A DNA stretch of 64,000 bases from Corythoichthys intestinalis (Eukaryota; Chordata; Actinopteri; Syngnathiformes; Syngnathidae). Within the stretch, counting starts at the first letter, position 1, and the number at the start of each line of letters is the position of its first letter. Where the stretch lies: assembly GCF_030265065.1 (NCBI RefSeq), contig NC_080397.1:63930501-63994500 (forward strand). Reading direction: 5' to 3'. Both the position numbers and the translations under genes were made by a program. Shown here in pieces: positions 57,640-64,000 of the stretch. Under the pieces are notes generated by a model. It ran no database searches. It was not told where the DNA came from and saw nothing but the letters and a program-made list of their open reading frames with translations.

Positions 57640-58620
57640 TAGAGATGTCCCGATCAATCCGATTGGGTCGGATCACGTCATTTTCAAAGTATCGGAATCG
57701 GCAAAAAAATATCGGACATGCCTTTTTTTAATATATATATATATTTTTATTAAATCGTTTTCTAATTGTATTTAATGTTACAGACATAATATGTTACACT
57801 CATCCAGAGTCTTTAGTTTAGGCTTAAGGTAGGGTTATCAACTCTATCCTGATAACGGCGGTAATTAATTTTTCAAAATATGTATCACGTTATAATATTT
57901 AACACAATTAATGCATACGCTGCACGACCCACTCACGCATTGTCGCGTTCAATCTGCAATGGCGCCCTTTTACCTATATAGAGAGCTAAAAGGCAGCATA
58001 AAATGAGTAGAGTGAATTTTGGCAGCCTTTGGAGCCTTTTTTAATTGGCCAAAGTATTACAATCCTTCTCCCAATGATTAGAAATATCGTAGGAAGCAAT
58101 GTGGGGAAGAAAGGTAGTAATTGGATCTTTTTCCTAACACCCTATGTTATTTCCCAACGCAGAGAAGATATATCAATTGGTAGCACTACGCACAGTCATG
58201 GTTGCACTTCCCATCATGCATTTGGGCATGGCTACAGTATCATTTACTAAAAGCTCAACAAATACGCTAGATGGCAGTATTTAGTCACAATATCCAAGTC
58301 CTTTAAGAATTACAAGTCTTTCTATCCGTGGATCCCTCTCACAGAAAGAATGTTAATAATGTAAATGCCATCTTGAGGATTTATTGTCATAATAAACAAA
58401 TACAGTACTTATGTACTGTATGTTGAATGTATATATTCGTCCGAGTTTTATTCATTTTTTTCTTAATGCATTGCCAAAATGTATACGATCGGGAATGATT
58501 GGAATTGAATCGGGAGCAAAAAAAAGCAATCGGATCGGGAAATATCGGGATCGGCAGATACTCAAACTAAAACGATCAGGATCGGATCGTGAGCAAAAAA
58601 ACACGATCGGAAGAACCCTG
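57640..58620. mobile_element. hAT-type MITE (GATGTCCCGATC ends), copy 2
   Basis: The left end TAGAGATGTCCCGATCAATC and right end GATCGGAAGAACCCTG are inverted, with perfect duplications ATTGTATG at 57632-57639 and 58621-58628. About 57822-58435 resembles the inside of the TAGGGCTGTCAAA family (39150-39290). Confidence 0.92.
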
Positions 58621-58979
58621 ATTGTATGTACACATTTGAATTCTCTTTCAAGAATTTTTAAACCCTACACACACAAACTTAAAAATGGCAATCACCCCTG
58701 ATTTTTCCCCTTTTTTTACAATACACCACCGCTGGACTGGCCATCGGGCATACCGGGCATTTGCCCGGTGGGCCGATGGCGAGTTTGGGCCGGTCCTGAA
58801 TTTTTTTTTTTTCCCTAACGGCATTAATCACATTGGTACACAAAACTGGTAGATCGGCCCATCAGTCAAGATTGGTTATGGGCTGGACCAATTACAAACG
58901 AGGGCCGATGCCCCCTCCCTCTTGATCAGAGGTATCAGATCTACATTAATCAGACATACAGAGAGAGGAGATAAACAAA

Positions 58980-59182
58980 ATGGATAACTACAAGAAAAGG
59001 AAAGGAGGCGCGGAAAAAATTAGAGATAGAAAGAGACAAGCCCTTCATGCGGATGCCGCTAAATGTGTTGAAATAACACAGATGTTTGCCGGTGGCGGAG
59101 CTTCCTCTTCAGCGACAGCAGCAACCGCAGGTTACGATGGCGGGGGTGGCTGTCAAGTGGATGAGGGGAATCTGAACTTCAG
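58980..59182 (+). pseudogene. First exon of a hAT transposase (ZMYM1-like)
   Basis: Encodes MDNYKKRKGGAEKIRDRKRQ, then AAKCVEITQMF and a Gly/Ala/Ser-rich stretch, ending at a good donor (TTCAG|GTAAGA). The lysine-rich KRKxGAEKxRxKK start is typical of the fish hAT proteins annotated as zinc finger MYM-type 1-like. The rest of the transposase is gone. Confidence 0.8.
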
Positions 59183-59896
59183 GTAAGAAGTGTTGAACTG
59201 CAGTCTATCTGGTTCAGATATGAATTAAGCGTGGGTGTAGTTTATTTTCATTGCGCTCGCTAACTCTTAACACCGCCAGTAGTTATAATTAGGCCGTTAA
59301 GCAATTTAGCTAGCTGTGCATGCAAACTAACATGATGGGGTTTCTCTAATGCTGGACGGTTTCTATGATGCTATTCTAGTTGTAATTATGTTAGTGCTTA
59401 AGTAACTTTATTTTATTAATTTAATTAGTTAAGTATTATCTCTATTTGTTAGATAGTTAAAAACTTTATAAGGTCGCGCGGACGCGCCGGCGCGTCCGAG
59501 CGCATAACTTTTTTTTTGTAAGACAACACAGGCAAGATCTAGCCTGGTAGTTTCCATTCAAACTTCTGTCAAAAGTGCGAAATCTCAACTATATGACAGT
59601 TTATGAGTGGTCTCAATTGGCCAAGTTCAACCATATTTATGATAAGTCGATCACTCCATACTTTTCATGATTATTTGTTTCACCTTTGCAGAGATTGTGC
59701 TATACGGTCGTATGATTCAACTGAGTAAAAATACCAGCACTGTGATCATCAGAGCAAGTCCATCAGGTGACATTCTTTTTCACCTCTGTCTCCTTTCACT
59801 TTGAAGGTTCCCATGTTTGAGGAAGCATTTGGTGTTGCTGTGCAAAGTGTTGCTGCAGTGGAGGTTCAAGGTTACTGTTTATTGATATGGTAAGTA

Positions 59897-60838
59897 CTAG
59901 AGCTGGGAATCTTTAGGCACCTAACGATTCGATTACGATTACGATTCAGAGGTTTCGATTCGATTATAAAACGATTATTGATGCACCCCCCTCCTTTTTT
60001 TTTTTTTTTTTTTATGTTTTGTACATTAGTTCCAAAATTGTTCAAAAATACTCTCAGGCTAAACCACACTACTATTTCAGTATCAAGTTAACATATAGCA
60101 GTAAACAAATATTAAAAAATAACATTAAATAAAAAACTCCAGTCCCCATTCTGTATCAGCAGCTTTAAACTACATTCAATTAATTTAATGTTGTGAATCA
60201 ACCGTTAAATTTGTTAAAATTGCTCCCGTTATTCCATACTTTCCCTTTTGTCTACTTTCGACATGTGAAAGTTTTAAAACTATTTTAAAGATAGATTCAA
60301 GTCAATATTTTACCGATTTAGGAGTATTTTAGATAAAAAGTTAATTTGGCTTGCTTGGAAGGTTCGCTACAACAGCCTTGCAGGGAAGTGTACTGCTTTA
60401 AGATGGCGGCCGTTTATAACGCCTGTATCTAGCTTTTTTTAGATGTGCTGCTAACACTTCCAAATCTATTTTGCATCTAGTCCTATATAAATGATATCTA
60501 CCGTAACATCATGTAGCTGTACTTTTAGCAGCTTTTCGGCAGCAGTCAGGTATGTCGTTGTGTTTTTTTTTTTACCTCGTTGCATGAGTTGAGCTAGAGC
60601 CGTGAGTTTAGCATTGGCATTACCAGAGGGGCCGGGTAATGGGAAGCATGACGTTTAGCTACTCTCGCTCCGTTCCTCCCGAAGACCGCGCGGCGCGGTG
60701 CGGCGCGCTGAGTGTTGTGTACTTCCGCTTTACTTCGCATATTTCAATAATCGGAATTTGGATGTTTGTGAATCGTTCTCGAATCTTCCACGGCCGAATC
60801 GCGAATAATCTAAGAATCGGAAATTTTGCACACCTCTA
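59897..60838 (+). mobile_element. hAT-type MITE family A, copy 2
   Basis: Starts TAGAGCTGGGAATCTTTAGG and ends TTTTGCACACCTCTA, with perfect duplications GTAAGTAC at 59889-59896 and 60839-60846. Highly similar to 17111-18051. YY1-like AAGATGGCGGC at 60400-60410. Confidence 0.95.
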
Positions 60839-62061
60839 GTAAGTACATTAGTCTGTGAAAATATCACTTAATTACTTCTGCTAAGTTGGTTTGTTTGTGT
60901 ATGGTATAATTCATAAAGTTATGGACGGGTCTTAATGAAATTTTCAGGAAATGTCCACTCTGGGACAAGGAAGAGATGATTCAGTTTAGATTTAGAGGTG
61001 ATCCGGATCACTGTCTTGATCCAGGATTTTTTTGAAGGATTCTTTATCATTGCAGGATAGGGCGATTTTCAGCATATGTGTATGCAACTCCAAGAAAATT
61101 GCCCAGACTGCTTGTAAAAAAAAAAAAAAACAGGACATGGCCATGGTAGTTGCTATGAAATGACACATTGTGATTTGAATTCTGCCAATATTCTGGGTAC
61201 TGTGATCCAGTACATGAGAAAAATAGGGGCTTATCACATTTTTTTTGACACAGTGAGGTAACAGATGAGGATACAGACATACAAACAGGTCTGTGCTCTC
61301 TGAGTGTTTTTATAGTTACAGTCTGTAATTTACACATTTTAATATTCATCTCAACTCTGTGTACTATTTTTCAGGATCCCATCATACTTTGTTCATTGTT
61401 TGTTCAGGAGTTTGCCCTAAGTAAGTACTATATGGAGTATATGATGCAACTATTTCCCCAGATTTTTTCTAGAAACCAGTACTGTGATCATACAAGTCCA
61501 TAAAGTGTTATTCTTTATCACTTATCTTCCTCTGTCTCCTTTCACTTTTTAAAGGTCTCCGTGTTTGAGGGCCTATTCTGTGGATATATTTATTTGCACT
61601 TTTATTGATGCAGTAAATAAATAGTCTATGAAAAAAATCACTAAATCTGTCATTTATTCATTTTAATATATTCATCAATGATCATGTCTCACCTCTATTC
61701 CGTATTAATCCCTGTCCTAATTTCAGGATCCCATCATACGTTGTACATTGTTCAGGAGGTTAACTAGACCATGCAGCCTTTTGATATCCGCTAAGTACTG
61801 TATAGAATATTGGGACTGGAAGGATGGTGTATGTTTAAGTTTATGTTTAAGTATATATACACCAACAAGACAGTGTGAAAGCATTGTCACAAGAAAGTTT
61901 GTTTTCATTCATAGGCTTAATTGTCTTTCCATCAATACCTGGTGGGCCGGTCTCGGCTCAAAATGCCGGACCGATTTTTTTGTCCCAGTCCAGCCCTGCA
62001 ATACACCACAATATAAGGAATTGCCAAACAAACAAAACCTAAGGCGAAGTGATTAAACTCA

Positions 62062-62200
62062 CCGCTCGACTCTCAGTCATCAGTTTTACGTCATTCAATT
62101 AGTACGGAAAGGTGTGTTAACCTTCACGTTGTCAGGTCGGTCAGATAGCTTAGCCTAGCATAGCCCTTACAACAGAAACAAGAGGACGCGTCACGGGTAA
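62062..62200 (-). promoter_or_regulatory. Possible SDHAF1 non-coding first exon and promoter
   Basis: The minus strand shows a donor-like GAGCG|GTGAGTTT at about 62062-62070, preceded by GC-richer sequence with ACGCGTCC and GACGTAAAAC. It is the only such site upstream of SDHAF1 outside transposons. No ATG in a gene-like frame. Inference only. Confidence 0.25.
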
Positions 62201-63119
62201 GAAATCCGTGCTTCCGAATGGGTACTTCAAAATAAGAGAACCTTTGCGTTGAATGATCTAATGCAGAACAAAGACACGGACGAACGCAGCATGAACTCGT
62301 TTAAAAATCTCTCCTTGGGAGTTTTTAAAATGCTGACTGTTATTCGTCTTCAAATCTCGTCAATTTAGCACATTGACGTTTTTGTTTTGAAACCTGACAC
62401 AAGTAACCAAAAAAAAACAACAACCTCTAAATGTGAAATTAGGTGTATTTCCGGTTAGCATCCGTGTATCAAATGTCAAAACACAGCAAAGTACATTTCA
62501 AGCACAAAATCAGGTTGGTTAAAGTCTTTGTATTCTTTTCAAAACATTGGGAATGTCTAGTAAAATATTAATTGCTTATTAGTCAAGAAAAGTTGGCGTT
62601 CGGTTTTCAGAATTGATGGACTTGGCTGTTGTAGCATATTATTAACAGTCAGTCTGTATGTTGTTTTTTGAAGAATGTGTTCTGTTTATGTGGTTGTTGA
62701 TTTATATTCGTGTCATATTTATATCTTTAAACCAACTCTGGGGAACGTTTGGGCAATTCTTTTAACCTGATTTATTATGTTATTATATTCTTTGTTTTAT
62801 TAAAATTGGCTGTCAGTGTGAGCTAATATTTGAATTATGAATTACAAAATTCACCCCGCACTGCAAAATGAATCACAGTCACTCATCTTTCAAAAATGTA
62901 GGTTTTGGCATAATAATCAACAAAAGTACAGCCCTAGGTTTCCAATGACATATCAACCATATTACTACAACCAGGTCTAGCCCTAGATGACTAGGTGAAA
63001 GTGTTGCTAGGAGTCCCCCCCTAAAATGACAATTTTTTTTTTTTTTTTTAAGTAAATTTTGTTTTTTATTTAAAGAGTGTACGTTCATCACTGTTAATGG
63101 TTAACCTGACACAACCACT
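62201..63119. other. Intergenic stretch, nothing recognised
   Basis: AT-rich DNA with a T run at 63031-63049. No exon, RNA gene or transposon end recognised. Confidence 0.45.
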
Positions 63120-64000
63120 CAGACAGGTTTTTCTGTATGGACGTACATGGCTATCAATGGCATGGACTTACTTGGGACCCAATTGAATGTCAATGTGCCG
63201 TCATGGTAAATGGTCAAAAATTACAAGGACCTATGTTTTCCTGCCATTGAAAATGAATGGGAAATTTGGACGTACATGGTTGTCATTGGCATCCCAATTA
63301 GAAATGAATGGGACAGTTTTTGGCGAACTTTGGGGGAGTTTTTGCCACAACTTTTATGCCCCTTACCATCAGGGAATTTTTCATGTGTAAAATATGTGAT
63401 TTGGTCAAAAATTGTAGGACAAGTAGTGTTTTGAAATGTGTTTTTTTTTTTTTTTTTTTTTAAACAAAAAAACTGCGTTTTGGCGGGAACTGAGATTCTT
63501 TGGGTCGCACGAGAGTTCCGGCCTTTTCGATATTTGAACGGTGCTGGTCGGTCAAACGATTCGGGCTGTGCGGCACGCCGTAAAAACGCGGAGAATAAGA
63601 TAACTAATCTACTAGAAACTGCAATTTCTGGAGAAATTACAATGAGGCTTTGCTGTGGTGAATACAGATCACTTACGGTTGATTTGGGGTCATTTCGGGG
63701 AGGTTTCTGTAGCATAGCTGTCAATGGCATCGACTTACTTGGGCCCTAGTTGAATGTCAATGGGCTGTAATGGTAAATTTTTGGTCTAAAATCACGACCA
63801 CATAGGTTTTTCTGCCGTTGAAAGTAAATGGGAAATTTGGACGTACATGGCTGTCAATGGCATTGATTTACTTGGGTGCCAGTTGAGTGGCAATGTGCTG
63901 TCATTGTAAATGGTAAAAAATCACAAGGACCTATGTTTTGGAGAAAAAAAAATCATGATCTGATGATGATGTGATCATGAGTCACAGTTTCAGACCAGAA
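63120..64000. repeat. Degenerate GGACGTACATGG...AATGG repeat
   Basis: Blocks such as GGACGTACATGGCT, GTCAATGGCAT, TACTTGGGNCCNAGTTGAATGTCAATG and TGCCATTGAAAATGAATGGGAAAT recur at about 63135, 63240, 63710 and 63820. The same words flank the minisatellite arrays 1 and 3. T runs at 63440-63460. The copy continues beyond the window edge. Confidence 0.7.

Larger units (their letters stand above)
58727..61998 (+). mobile_element. hAT transposon remnant with a 5' transposase exon
   Basis: The ends CACCGCTGGACTGG and CCAGTCCAGCCCTG are inverted, with perfect duplications CAATACAC at 58719-58726 and 61999-62006. It carries one recognisable coding exon (58980-59182). No hAT catalytic or dimerisation domain is found downstream, so it is internally deleted. 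A family A MITE (59897-60838) is inserted in it. Confidence 0.92.

Overview
The window is vertebrate nuclear DNA, almost certainly from a percomorph-like teleost fish. The grounds are short-exon, GT-AG spliced genes, fish-type hAT and Tc1 elements, L2 and other LINEs, and tRNA-derived SINEs. No bacterial, organellar or CRISPR features were seen. No new enzymatic or defence system is visible. What stands out is how mobile DNA has reshaped four ordinary host genes.

Host genes, left to right. (1) 1584-1701 (-): first coding exon of an unrecognised acidic protein whose remainder runs off the left edge. (2) 6061-33478 (+): MFSD14B (HIATL1-like), a 12-transmembrane major-facilitator protein in twelve exons; exons 2-12 are certain, the start exon is tentative. 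(3) 37643-45829 (-): LRRC2, a complete 375-aa leucine-rich-repeat protein in eight exons, every phase consistent. (4) 48592-52014 (-): an unrecognised 109-aa protein in three clean exons. (5) 54621-54869 (-): SDHAF1, the LYR-motif assembly factor of respiratory complex II, with a possible non-coding first exon near 62.1 kb. The host genes do not form an operon or an obvious pathway.

Between and inside the genes, most sequence is transposable-element derived. Thirteen hAT-type insertions have perfect 8-bp target-site duplications (TSDs) and several others have near-perfect ones. There are also two TTAA-flanked elements, five Tc1-like elements or remnants, two small palindromic Tc1-like MITEs, two LINE families, SINEs, one solo LTR fossil, two LTR-like repeats, and two long fold-back (hairpin) elements. 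The elements are nested up to four deep, notably in MFSD14B intron 7 (18556-24255) and in the solo LTR > Tc1 > L2 stack at 28758-31479.

Most notable: a hAT MITE (24439-25602) landed on the MFSD14B exon 9 splice acceptor, and its TSD duplicated the acceptor itself. Several MITE families with different ends share one internal core carrying a consensus-like YY1 motif. Three related palindromic minisatellite arrays sit around LRRC2. Two hairpin-forming inverted repeats lie close to exons or between genes.
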